DNA from: Sipunculus nudus
Lineage: Eukaryota; Annelida; Sipuncula; Golfingiida; Sipunculidae
Assembly: GCA_026874595.1 (NCBI GenBank)
Contig: CM049309.1
Location: 56,475,926 to 56,539,925, forward strand
Direction of reading: 5' to 3'
Length of the DNA: 64,000 nt
The translations under genes and the position numbers were made by a program. Numbering within the stretch: the first letter of the stretch is position 1; each line of letters starts with the position of its first letter. The notes under the pieces were generated by a model, which searched no databases, was not told the origin of the DNA, and worked only from the letters and a program-made list of their open reading frames with translations. Positions 35,457 through 46,335 of the stretch are shown piece by piece.

Positions 35457-35716
35457 GTCTTCGTTTTAATTGAATTTCAAAATATAAAAATACATATATG
35501 TATAATAAACATATCAAGATGAAGACAAATGGTGTCCCGACAGAGCAGGAAAATACATATTAACATGAATTACCGTTTAAAACCACGGTCAGGATAACTT
35601 GGCAACAAATAAACAAGGGAAACAGAATTAATGGAATGTAAAAAAATAAACCAGAAATCTGGTCTCAAATAATTGTCAAGGAAATAAGTAAACATGCCAT
35701 TAGTACTGGTCGCATA

Positions 35717-35942
35717 TCATCTGTTGATTCTGTAAATACCGATTTTATCCAAAAATCTCCAGAAGGAATCAAAATAAGGGAAACGTGATATTGCGTCCAC
35801 TTGTATCATGGTGACTTCCATGTTGATACGTATAGCGACCTCTGTGAAAAGTTTATGTTCATTAAATTTTCTAACGGAATAGCTGACGCTGTTCAACCCG
35901 TCGAGCCTGGCACGTGACCGCCATGTGCTGAGGTAGTAATAC
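35717..35942 (-). CDS. Beta-1,4-galactosyltransferase-family gene, last coding exon
   Basis: The acceptor TTCACCAG at 35943 opens the exon in phase 2 (one base completes an Arg codon), and the frame ends in a stop at 35717-35719. It encodes RYYYLSTWRSRARLDGLNSV, then SYSVRKFNEHKLFTEVAIRI. The DGLNS(L/V).Y......LFT.V segment is the conserved C-terminal block of the family (glycosyltransferase family 7). About 30 residues follow where vertebrate enzymes end soon after, including FPYFDSFWRFLDKIGIYRIN. Downstream sequence carries no obvious poly-A signal within 200 bp. Confidence 0.88.
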
Positions 35943-36649
35943 CTGGTGAACACAAACACATTGAAGGTAAAATATCTCAAAATAAACATCATTAATATTT
36001 ATATACACATTTATGACATCCTACATAAGTGCAAAAGCGGACTGAAAGTTTTATCCAAATAACTTTTGGGCAATTGACTTTCGATATACTATGGATTCAG
36101 AAAATATCGTGGGTTTAAAATTTCGTGTTTTTGACCTAAAAAACTATTCGTTGGGTTAAAACTTTCGTGGATTAATCGTTTCTAGTCATGCATTGTATCA
36201 ATCATTGTATCAATCACATTAATATGTGAACAGACCTGAAAATAAGCCAAAGATCAGTGTTTTTTTTAATCAATTGAATGTTAACACTTTTCTTACTCTT
36301 TAAATCAAATGTCAGCTTCACGCAGTCCTGGTACAAGCGACAGGCTCAATGACAAAAATATTAATCTGACTTATCTGAACATTTTTGGGTACATCTCGAT
36401 AGATTTCTCAGGCATAATTCTACCTGTGTCTATCAAATGAAATGAATGTATAACTAGGTTAATGAGGTATATGAGTCCCGGCGCTATAGGTGTTGGTATG
36501 ACGTACGTTCAGAAGGTACTCCCTTTCAACTCGCGTGCCCGGGAACGAGGCCACAGTAAGACTGGGCTCCAGCTCATAACATGATCGTTGGGTTTTTAAT
36601 TTCGTGGATAAAAGTTTCCTACGAATCTCACGAAAATACTAAGGACCCA

Positions 36650-37110
36650 TGGGCCTCCACGGTCAGCTGAATTTGATTGATATTTTTTCTGAAACCTGGT
36701 TCTGGTGACCTAACATATGACCTTGTGACCAAAAATTTGAGAAGTTACCATCCTCGAACGTACAGCATTTAGATTATCTTAACAATCTTTTGAAAAATGT
36801 GATGTTGACCGCGGACCAGAAAAAACCTAAGAATCTACAAATTTCTTCCACCTTAGGCTGGTAAGCCATGTGTGAAAGATTGAAAGTTTGGGATGAAAAG
36901 TTTGAGCAATATGCGCAAGATGGAAGGTTTGGGATCTTTCAAATGAATGGGTCGTGTGACCTTTGACCTAATAACCAAAAAATGGTAAAACTTCTTGCTT
37001 TAGTGGTGGCCGATACATGAGTCAAGTTTGAATCAATCCAACCTGAAGTTATTATCAGGAAACAAATAACTGTGCATGTATGGGCGGGCTGACAGGGTGA
37101 TTTCTATTGA
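36650..37110 (+). repeat. Dispersed repeat family A, copy 2
   Basis: Contains TGACCTTGTGACCAAAA, GTGTGACCTTTGACCTAATA, CTTGCTTTAGTGGTGGCCGA and the ATACATGAGTCAAGTTTGA block, in the same order as 1850-2170. Old and diverged; in the last intron of the galactosyltransferase gene, opposite to its transcription. Confidence 0.6.
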
Positions 37111-38039
37111 GCATGCAATTCTGATCAATGAACAGACCAGGTTTTGGGACCTAAGATGAAATCACAGCTGAGAACCTGACATGGTTGCTATCACAACCCA
37201 TCAGTCTTAAGCAGCTATTACCTGATTTCAAGAACAATTGATCCAGCTAAACTTGAGAGTTAGAGACAAAATAAACGCACAAGGTTTTTCAGGACACCAG
37301 ATGAAATCACATTAAGAATATGAGAGTATCACTGTAATTTGGTAGTGTCAAGATAAAAGCAAAACGGGCGAGTAAAAAATAGAAACAAGGCCTAACAGCC
37401 CTAATGCAAACCTGTGCAATGGCATATACACCAGGTATAATGCTTCAATGCTGGACCATTACTTTTCAAGTACATGTGAACCATGTAATGAACAATGCAA
37501 GTACTAAACAAGTTGAACATGAACAATAACACAAACATCCCTGCTTCAATCCTGGCATGGGTGCACAAAACAAAAAAAGTGAATGATTATATAAATCTTA
37601 TCTGCTCCAAATCAAATATGCATGATATATACTATAACCTTTCCTTTTCATATCATTGTTGACGGTACGATGGACGACGAACGATGCCACACCATCGCAT
37701 AACTCACAGGTTAGCTAAACATATATGTGGTGCCATCATTGTTCAGGAACTAAAGAAACTAATAATGGTCAATAAATGCATCACTAGATAACATGACATC
37801 AAAATACTGACATTGCTGTGATTTGATGGGAAAAAATACAGGTGGCACCAACAATCTTCTGCAACTGAAGGAACTAGTCATGTTCATAAAACCTAAACCA
37901 GGTGAAACCACAGCTGAGAAACTTGCATGATTGCTGTCATTTGACAGTCTCAAAAAAAAGCAAAACAAAATCGTTTAAAACACCTAGAAAAATGCAGGTG
38001 GCGCCACCATTTATCCGGAACTGACAAAATTAGTTTTGG

Positions 38040-38345
38040 TCAATATACAAGGCAATATCTATGGCAATCCATGCATTAATTATCAAGATACTGGTGGTTT
38101 TGTATAAGATTTTCAATTACGGGGGGGGGGGGGGGTACTTACAAGCTCAATAGCTGCGAGAATATAGGTCGCACTGACCTTATTTTAGGTTTCCAAGGAG
38201 ATTTTTTATCGACCTCCCGGGATATTACCAAAAAGTTTCTAGGTCAAGGGGTACGATTTGTACCCTGCTAACGGACGGCCCGACGGCCGAACACCCCGAC
38301 GGACGACGGACAAAACACCATTTTTATACCTCATTTGACCTTCAG
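38040..38345 (+). repeat. Dispersed repeat family B, copy 2
   Basis: Matches 2171-2480 (AAGATACTGGTGGTTTTGTA, TTATTTTAGGTTTCCAAGGA, GATTTTTTATCGACCTCC, CCCTGCTAACGGACGGC, TATACCTCATTTGAC) with an inserted G run of about 16 at 38120 and a GACGGCCGAACACCCCGACG expansion. Confidence 0.65.
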
Positions 38346-38823
38346 TCAGCTGAGCTGAAAACCCAACGAAAAATTCTGAATCCACAGAATGCTATGATAC
38401 ACGGGCCTTGTTAACTCTAGCCTTGCTAGGTGACACTAGTCACATGTGAATTGAAAAATACTGTGAATTTTACCTTCATAAAAAAATGGCTAATTAGGTA
38501 ATCAGGCCCATAGCCAAACACATTAATGTAAATTTAGATACATCCTTCTCTAAATTTAGGTCCATACCTTCACATCCATAGTATCACATGCATGACGTTA
38601 TAATATTCAATATAACCCCATAGATGGTATTATGAAGTGAAATATTAAAAAAATTTCAAATAAAAAAGGCCCGTTAGTTTATACGAGCTGACAGAATAAT
38701 TAAGATCTTTAGATCTGAGTATTACATAAGAGGGCAATTGACCTTGGGTTATCTATACTGAGTATGTGGCACTTAATAATTCAAGAACTTTCAAGATGCG
38801 GCTTATATCAGTCAAATTATATA

Positions 38824-40045
38824 CAGTGAAACCCCCTGGCGGGGTGTCCGCCCCAAAGGGGGTCGGGCCCAGTAGGTCTGGTTAAGACCAAGTATGCGGC
38901 TAAACCAACCATGAAAGTCGGTATTTTTTATCTATATTTGATCTAACATATATAATATATGTGAATAATTTTATTGCAACCGGTTGTTGTGTTTTATTTT
39001 TATCTTAAAATGAGGCTTTTATCATCAATTGGAACATTATCGTAATTACATGTGAGAAAATAATATTCTAGGTTAACATTGATCGACATCGACTGGACTT
39101 ACTCGTAAGCGTCTCAACGTATTTCTGCACTAGGTCCATAACATTTTTTTAATTACTGTCCGTGATATTCAAAGTTTATTCAAAATTTTTGAAATCTCGT
39201 TCAAGTTCTGTTAAAAATCATAAGCGATCGTAAGAAAACGTGATAAATAAATGTATGATATCATAGGCGCCTTATGATTGGCAGGTTGGACTCTTTTCCG
39301 TGATGCAAATGTTACAGGATCGGTGATTGGCTCCCGGCCCGGGCGAGAGGTCATGACTCGTGACAGTGATCGTCCGGGTGTGTTTTTGTGAGTTTATCAT
39401 TTTGATCAATAACTGTAAGCATAGGTCGCCATACAGGTGCATTATAAACGTCTTTGATCGTCTTTGATCTAAAGCCGAGCTGTGCCCCAGGTCCAGGCGA
39501 GAGGTCATGACCCGTGACTTTTATCGTCCGGTTATGTAACAGATACGTCATTATCCTGGGCCTATGTTAGAATAATGTGGCCAGAATTCAGAATGAATAT
39601 GTCGCTTCACTGAAAGCTCGGCTCATTCGAAAATACGTGAATGGTGTCATTTTGTGGGCACTGCTATGCATAAAAGGATAAACAACTTTAAATGATCCTG
39701 CTGAAAAAGGTAAATTCAGTCAAATTAGCCCAGGTTTTATAGTCTTGGCGATGTATGCCTTGATAATAAGAACATTATAATGATATAAGGCATGCCGGAA
39801 ACAGACCATATTTGCAGTTTCAAAGTATTGTTGCCGACATATATCGGGGCGCCCGCTTGGGTGTCCGTTAGCAGGGGTGATTAAATTAGGCATTGGGCGG
39901 ACAAAAAGTGTCCCTTGTCCTATATAGCGGGCAGTCCGCTCCAGAGGGGTTCTTAAAAGAGAAAAAAACGCTCAGTCAGTCCATAAACTGTCCGTTAGGC
40001 GGGGTGTCCGCTCTAAAGGTGTGTCCGCACCCCGGTGTTTCACTG
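38824..40045. mobile_element. Non-autonomous DNA transposon with TA target duplication
   Basis: The left end CAGTGAAACCCCCTGGCGGG and right end CACCCCGGTGTTTCACTG are inverted, perfect over nine outer bases and imperfect further in. Both ends are flanked by TA, the target duplication of Tc1/mariner-type elements. The inside holds no transposase frame. Near both ends GGGGTGTCCG(C/T) motifs are clustered. A 50-bp block with GCGAGAGGTCATGAC is duplicated at about 39343 and 39500. The element sits 139 bp from a splice donor in the last galactosyltransferase intron. Confidence 0.7.
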
Positions 40046-40183
40046 TATCTGAAATTTTCTGTATAATACAATTAAGATATAGGTTAATTTTCATAACTCT
40101 TAATATATATGAAATAACAGCTTTGCTTCTTTAAGCTACATTAAGAATTAGTGGCTAACTTAAGAGTTAAAAAATACTTTCAC

Positions 40184-40288
40184 CTTTTTGCCGATTTTGT
40201 ATCGAACGATGATGTCTCATGTTCCAAAGTGTTGTACCTCGCTATGGATTCTGGGTAACGTAGAACTTTATAACCGGCGTTAGTCACT
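40184..40288 (-). CDS. Beta-1,4-galactosyltransferase-family gene, fourth catalytic exon
   Basis: Acceptor TTTACAG at 40289 and donor AG|GTGAAAG at 40183. It encodes VTNAGYKVLRYPESIARYNT then LEHETSSFDTKSAKR, between the GW(G)xEDDD exon and the C-terminal DGLNS exon. By alignment the stretch ARYNTLEH covers the metal-site segment that reads GRCRMIRH in vertebrate beta4Gal-T1: the His ligand (347 in the bovine enzyme) is kept, the Met ligand (344) is Thr and Cys341 is Tyr. Phase 2 at both ends agrees with its neighbours. Confidence 0.85.
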
Positions 40289-40769
40289 CTGTAAATTGGA
40301 TAAAAGGATAAAAAGGATACAAAATAGCTCTTGTATGGTACGCTTGTCCTTACCTAAATAAACAGTAAATGAAAGGAAAGGCCCTAATGTGAAATTAACA
40401 GTAATGTCTGTCACATTTACTCACTCTCAAATATTAAATTCCTGAATCATGACAGGTTTAGAGTAAATTTCCTTAACGATAACACCATGTCCACTAAAAT
40501 GCATTTATTATCAATAACTAATTCTGTTATATCTTGCTCCATTATATTTCATTTTCAAAGAAGTATATAATATAAACAGCATTTTATATAACCAGTATGT
40601 TATATAACAATATTAACCCCCAAGGTTAAAACCAAAGGGGGAAACCACTTCACAGAAGTGACAACTGAATACAGTAGCGACATCTGTCGGGTACAAAGTA
40701 AAGATGTTTTACAGGAGAAATTGACAACAAACTTCCTGATTTTGTGCTATATATATTAACGCGCGTGCG

Positions 40770-40815
40770 CGATGGGTGTGTGTGTGTGTGTGTGCGTGTG
40801 TGCATGTGTGTGTGA
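40770..40815. repeat. GT microsatellite
   Basis: (GT)n with GC interruptions, preceded by a GCGCGTGCGCG palindromic piece, inside the intron between catalytic exons three and four. Confidence 0.9.
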
Positions 40816-40970
40816 TATAAAACATAATATGGTATCAAATAAAGTGACACTATATCACAGTGTTAATATAAAAATATCTAACTGTGCTCGCTTTTAAATA
40901 TCTACATTATCTATTGATTTTATTTAAACCACCAAGACTGGGACTAGCTATGGGGCCAGGTAACTTTTAC

Positions 40971-41093
40971 CTGTTATACAAATCATCATCTTCAGCACCC
41001 CAGCCAAAGTAAGCGTTTGAATACCCATTAATTCGCTGAAACTGCTCAGTTGTCATGGCAACCACACCTCCAAACGCCCCTTCATAAAGTAAC
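40971..41093 (-). CDS. Beta-1,4-galactosyltransferase-family gene, third catalytic exon
   Basis: Acceptor TTTTTCAG at 41094, donor AACAG|GTAAAA at 40970. Encodes [20 protein letters not shown] then [20 protein letters not shown]. This is the heart of the active site: FGG.(V/S)A and GWG.EDDD carry the acceptor loop Trp and the catalytic/acceptor-binding acidic residues of family 7 glycosyltransferases. Two deviations from the usual pattern: the residue before FGG (Tyr289 in bovine beta4Gal-T1) is Ala, and the second Gly of GWGGEDDD is Ala. Phase 2 in, phase 2 out. Confidence 0.92.
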
Positions 41094-42126
41094 CTGAAAA
41101 ATGTCAAAACAGTGGCTCTCAGAATGGACCTATATTCAACCAGCGATTATGTAGAATGTTTGTAAAAATAATTTTAGAAGAGAGATGAGGGGTTATAGTT
41201 TATTCCATATATAAACAGATATACTGATTTTATTGCATTATTCAAATGTTCTGGTAGATATTGTTGTCTCTTAATTCTTACTTATCAGTCTTATGCTTCA
41301 TATTCTTGTATTGCAACCCTGTGGACCTGTCGATGTTTAAAAAGATTTAAGGACTGGACTCTTACGCAATGGTTAGAAAAAGTTATCTACTCTACAACCG
41401 GAAGATGGAAAGACTTGAAGGCTTCAAGGTGGGCAGATTGGCCCTGGTGCCGGCATAATTAGGATGAGGTTCTCATCCATGTTAAGGGCCACATCTCCAT
41501 CAATGATTTAAACATCATTTAGGGGAACGACATTTTCTCTTTTCCTCAACAGAGACAGAGTCTTAGATGTTCTAATATGTTAGTTAGGCGACTAATGCTA
41601 ACTATTGCGATGACATATAAATCTAGCTGCGTGTCGCTGCACCATTTCTACTTGATATGTTCAACCAGACTGTCTGACTCAGATTTTGGTTGACATAATA
41701 TCAATAAATTTCATGCATTCTGTTCATGAATGATGTTAACCTACGTATCAATTGATTTGTTTTGTTAACAGTTTCAGTAAGAGATTGAAATATATAGAAA
41801 AAATGAGCATATATGGGAGCAAAACAGAAATATAAGATTACTACACATATTGGACAAAATGAGGGGAAAAAATAACATACAGTAGGTTTTGTAGCTTTAC
41901 AGCAAAATCATGGGAAACTGTAGGGCAACTAAAATAAACGTTTATACTGCATGTGCAAATTACAAGCAGTGACATTTTGAAGTATGGTTGAAATAGTATC
42001 CAAGAAATGTGCTTTGTAAAAATGTAATACATTGTATTCGATGTGATTGTGTACAAACATGTATGAAATGTGTATTGTATGATTTTTGCAATAAATTATA
42101 AAAAAAAAAACTCATTGTTTTAGTAC
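41094..42126 (-). other. Intron of the galactosyltransferase gene
   Basis: Between donor AG|GTACTA at 42126 and acceptor TTCAG at 41094. Short unsupported frames only; poly-A/T runs near 42098-42108. Confidence 0.8.
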
Positions 42127-42314
42127 CTGTAACCCCATCTACTGCATGCTACCGATAGGTGGCGTGGATGATCCGCGCATTTGTAAAGGATCTTATCGTT
42201 TTCCGGAAGTACGTCTACGTCATGGAAAACAACACAGTCAAAGCTCCCTCTGTTGGTTGCTTCGAGAAACCCGATGTTGAACAGCATTCCACGGTTGAAA
42301 GGATCACCCGCGTT
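42127..42314 (-). CDS. Beta-1,4-galactosyltransferase-family gene, second catalytic exon
   Basis: Acceptor TTTGTAG at 42315, donor CAG|GTACTA at 42126; phase 0 in, phase 2 out. Encodes NAGDPFNRGMLFNIGFLEAT, then DCVVFHDVDVLPENDKILYK and CADHPRHLSVACSRWGY. The FNR..L.N.GF block, the metal-binding DVD (Asp252/Asp254 equivalents) and the PRH(L/I)SVA strand are all typical. Cys247 and Cys266 equivalents are present although their usual partners elsewhere in the protein are not. Confidence 0.93.
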
Positions 42315-42918
42315 CTACAAATAATAATAATATTGAACATATAACATATATAAAGTTAGTAACATAACATATAGTTATGGGTACATTATCCTAACTGTGA
42401 AAAAATAAAATAAACAAAATAATTAATTTTTAATTTGATCTGAGATATAACAAACTATGATTGTTCCTGCACAGACTTTTACGCACAAGAAATCCTTCTC
42501 CTCCATGCACTGGGGTTGGTATACCTTTAGTGAAGAAGCTAATTCGTCCTTTCAGATATATTGGATAAAGATTGTTTCAAGGCAAATAATATATACATGG
42601 GTGTATTTGTGGATAAGACTTCACGGAATAAGTAATATATGTCGAGCATGCATGTGTGAAATGTAAAAAGGCTTTTATTTGAATTGTGACAAATTTTGGT
42701 TTTGAAGTTTGACCATTAAGTAGCCCACAATCGATAACAGGGAGAGGTTGAGAAGAAACCGACCTCTGGCGGAAGGGCGATAGAACTGATCAAGACGCCC
42801 AGTGTCGGTCGCCGACGGCAGATAGCGCTAGTGAGACGGAAAATGTACGTTTGTAATATTGATGATATTGATACCAGCTTAAAATATGTGATTTTTTTGT
42901 ATATATTGGTTTCGCTAC
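42315..42918 (-). other. Intron of the galactosyltransferase gene
   Basis: Between donor CAG|GTAGCG at 42918 and acceptor TTGTAG at 42315. A 69-codon plus frame at 42457 is a chance frame. Confidence 0.8.
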
Positions 42919-43148
42919 CTGTTCAATAATATAGATTTCATAGTCCAGCTGCTGTCTTTGTAAAAATGGATGCATATGTCGTAGAAAGACAACCAGCTCC
43001 CTCTCGCGGTCACGATATGGAACTATAATAGCTACTCTGTAGTATTTTTTGTTGCCGCTTGGCCTCCATTTCCCGCCAGATTTTACTTCTTTTAATTTGT
43101 CTTCTAGTTCTGACAGCGTGATATTGCCGGTTTCAATTTCTATAGCAC
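42919..43148 (-). CDS. Beta-1,4-galactosyltransferase-family gene, first catalytic exon
   Basis: Acceptor TTTTCTTTTGTAG at 43149; donor at 42918. It encodes ELEDKLKEVKSGGKWRPSG of the stem/domain border, then YYRVAIIVPYRDRERELVVF and LRHMHPFLQRQQLDYEIYII, ending EQ. The GG.W.P, VAIIVP(Y/F)R(D/N)R and LHP.LQRQQL.Y.IY(I/V)(I/V)EQ patterns are diagnostic of the beta-1,4-galactosyl/N-acetylgalactosaminyltransferase family, type II Golgi membrane enzymes that extend N-acetylglucosamine-ended glycans. The conserved Cys before the first strand (Cys134) is missing. The exon opens in phase 1 and the ATG inside the acceptor tract is not a real start, so one or more 5' exons for cytosolic tail, membrane anchor and stem must lie to the right; I could not identify them. 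Confidence 0.93.
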
Positions 43149-43700
43149 CTACAAAAGAAAACATTTTATCAATAGAAAGAAAAAAATTATCATGTTCGAT
43201 TTTCTTTAAAGATTACTTTATCGATTGTCGTATAATTTATATAAAAGGAAGTTCGTCCACTTTTGTCCTCAAGTTCTCTGAAACCCGCGTTGCATATGAC
43301 ACTATGCCATACCTCGTTTTCACGGTTCTTGTTCCCGCGGTGACCTCGCCGATATGAGAATTAATACTTTTTAAAGTAAACATCATTCTGAGAGATTTTC
43401 GGGTGTCTTTTTTATAAATTGCTTGAAGGTTACCATGCACCGAAAACAGCCGAACTGCCTTCGGCAGAGACCGGAATGTCTGCGTCGTCGCTTACAGTGC
43501 ATGGTAAAGGACAATTGTTCATATTAAATAACCCCTGCTGTCAGTGACGGATTTAATCAAGTTTGGCTTGACATTTGACCCAGTCACTGACCCACGTGCA
43601 CGGTCAGTTAATGTGAAAAAATATGTGACTCGCGATCCCTTTGCACCCAATTTCTAAGTCAGCTTGCAATGATAGTTCATACCCCAATTAATCCAGGTAT
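43149..43700. other. Intron 5' of the first catalytic exon, nothing recognised
   Basis: Contains a 67-codon minus frame at 43237-43440 and a plus frame on the opposite strand, neither with a membrane anchor or recognisable motif. Confidence 0.4.
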
Positions 43701-43708
43701 CCCTATCG

Positions 43709-43975
43709 GCCTCTGTGGCGCAAGGGTAGAGCGCAGGACTCAAAGCCGGGAGACCGTGGGTTCGAATCTCAGCCGAGGCGGTGAGGTTTTTCACGGTCGG
43801 TCCCCACCCAGCGCTGTGTGCTCCACAGCCATGTATCACTCACATATGAGTGCGTCTTTGGGGGGTTCCTCGGTGTTATGACCCAGCAATGGGGATGATT
43901 ATACACCCAGGACAAGCGGTGCGGTAGACACCGGGCCTTGGTGACACCAGGATACAAAATAATATGAAATGATAG
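43709..43975 (+). repeat. tRNA-derived SINE
   Basis: The head (43709-43779) is strongly tRNA-like: GCCTCTG opposite CCGAGGC as acceptor arm with one mismatch, GCGC/GCGC D stem, A box TGGCGCAAGGG and B box GGGTTCGAATC. The anticodon arm does not pair, so it is not a functional tRNA. A roughly 190-bp body follows (CACGGTCGGTCC, ATCACTCACATATGAGTG, CCCAGCAATGGGGATGAT, GACACCGGGCCTTGGTGAC) with an AT-rich tail. Transcription would be by RNA polymerase III and mobilisation by a partner LINE. Confidence 0.75.
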
Positions 43976-45895
43976 GAAGTGAGTGTTACCGAAATGGAAA
44001 CTCTGCAGATGTACATAGGTTAATAATTAGATAAGTCAGCATTAAAAAAATCCAGGTATTTCTTTGCATAATGTTGAAATGACCTCAACGAGTGTCGCTG
44101 CACTTGTAAACGCTGTCCTTGCATTTACATCTTAAATAATTCTTGAAGCAGTTGTATCACGTAAACTATCCAAGAAAGCACTAGATAAGTTTCTGTTTAT
44201 ATATGCAATACAGCGTCACGGATATTACCCCGCAAATAGACCCACAGGTTTATCAATTTATAAAATATGTTTTTTTCTGACAAATACTTCCTGTTTGTCA
44301 ATGTGGCATGAATGTTGTCGATGCATACTCTACTTTTGCTCCATATACTTAACTTTTGTAATTTACACTCATCAGGTTTTCGGCGTGAAAGCGTGCTACA
44401 TGTGTGAAATAATGTGGACAGGAGGTTTACCCTTGACATTTATATAAAGATCGTCTGTGGGGAGAATATGCATGACATTTAGTCAACATTGATGGTACCC
44501 AGCCGTTAATTAGGGGGTGACAGGGCTCCGCAGGCCTTCCATCAAGGTTTCATCATTTGAACTCGGTTTCCTCACTTTTAGTGGTTTTTCACTTTAAATA
44601 CATCATTTATAGTCCCTACAAAACATATTATTCCTTATTTTGAGAGGTTTCCCACCTTAAATAAAATATTAAGTCCCTCGTGTCTTAAAAAAGGTCCGGA
44701 TTGGGGGGTGTCCATAAAGGCCAGGCATATGGGTCTGATACCACAAAGAAAAAGTTGCGGAGGCTGAGGAAGGGGGGGGGGGGGGGGGGGGGCACGGACC
44801 CCCCTTTGTTCCAGTTCTTCGACTAACGAGGAATGCATATTCCCGTTTATTGCTTTAGGGAGAGCCTCCTTGCCTGAAACATACATTTAATTAATCTTTC
44901 ATATATTCCTAACATCAATCTATCCTTTATACGTCTAAAAATAATAATATATATAACCGGTCAAAGATCTTTGAAAATCTAATGCCCCCGCTTCCTATTC
45001 CGGTTCGCAAATGTAAATATAATTACTAACCAGGTCTTGAAGGTAGACATACCGATGTATGAATTTCTTGCCACGAACACAGCGCCACAAAAAGAATGTC
45101 AAAATGTTTGTACATATCATATTGGGAAGGTATCCCACTGTAAATCTTTAATTTTGGTTTACCCTTCAGAATTAAAATATATGGAGCCAACATTCTTCAT
45201 CTAATTTAATACATCCCCAAACCCAAGAAAAAGCCCGGTTACCGGGTTTATCATCTAGTTCTAGACATGTAACAGTCTCACTAGAACACAATCAAATTTG
45301 TCATCAGCTCTATCTCTGATAAATGAATTTATCACAATTAAATTGACGAATTAAATACCTTGATCAGTCAAAAATTGCCATGGTTTGCAAACCTCAGTGA
45401 TTTATATGATTAAAAAAAATACAATGTTCATCTAATTTTTCAGATTTCAGATGATCTGGTTGAATTTCTGTTCAATAGGTGGCGCTTGAGCTTGAGTGTA
45501 ACAACGTTTGCAAAATTATATAACCCACCCAACCCCAACACCACCCCACCTGGACTTAAAGACACCAGAATGTGTTGCAGCTATCTGGTGATAGTCATTA
45601 TGTTATTTATGCAATGAAATTAGATAATAACATTTAAATTGCTAAACAGAATAATAACTAAAATATCAGAGCAAAAATCTTAATTCTTTAATTATTTTTG
45701 AACAAACTTGAAAGATCATTTCAGCCCCCAGAAAGTATAAACATAGGTGGCGGCACTAAAAGTTTTCTTTTGCGTATATTCATTATATGATCAATAAGTT
45801 CGCAAAGTTTCGTAATGACAGCTGCAGCGCCTGTTGAGATATTAGGTAACCGACGGTGGACGATAGCAAGGGGGTGCAATTTCCATTGGCAATGT
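43976..45895. other. Non-coding with a long G tract
   Basis: G run of about 20 at 44772-44792 inside CGGAGGCTGAGGAAGG...CACGGACC. No exon of the galactosyltransferase 5' end was recognised. Confidence 0.4.
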
Positions 45896-46335
45896 GTGTG
45901 TGTGGGGGGGGGGGGGGGGGGGGAGGGGGACGGGAATACGTCACCCCCACCCCGTTACACACAATATAGCCATACACACGGGGTATACCACATTTACCCC
46001 CCCCCCCGTATTTTCTCAATATAGTGTAATAATTGTTTTATTTGAGCGTTTAATGGAAGAGTACTACAGTGTCGTGGGAACGGGGTAATTATATTATATT
46101 ATCAGCCATTTTCATATTTTACTTATTACTGAAACACTGCATCTCGTTGATATTTTAGAAAATTTGCGACACATGTTTGTTAACAATTCTATTGTTTCAC
46201 TAATAGATGTTTCACAGTAAGAGCCTATAGTTAATGACAAAATTACATTCGTTTGTTTAAAAATGATTGGTGGGGGGGGGGGGGCATAACATGGGATGTC
46301 CGAAGTCGAATTCCCCCCCCCCCCCCATAATTCCC
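45896..46335. repeat. Two G-run/C-run pairs
   Basis: G run about 45904-45922 with C run about 45997-46007, then G run about 46272-46284 with C run about 46313-46326. Each pair is in the order G then C on the plus strand and could form a hairpin. The Gly- and Pro-rich frames here are translations of these runs. Confidence 0.7.

Larger units (their letters stand above)
35943..40183 (-). other. Last intron of the galactosyltransferase gene (4.2 kb)
   Basis: Bounded by donor AG|GTGAAAG at 40183 and acceptor CACCAG at 35943. It holds repeat families A and B, a poly-G tract and a TA-flanked DNA transposon, each listed separately. No further exon of the domain is needed: the protein alignment is continuous across it. 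Confidence 0.85.

Noticed and set aside
43149-43164. ATG at 43164 as the start of the galactosyltransferase protein
   Set aside because: It lies in the polypyrimidine tract of the acceptor; the true exon begins at 43148 in phase 1.
43709-43779. Functional tRNA gene
   Set aside because: Acceptor and D stems pair, but the anticodon stem does not, and a SINE body follows directly.
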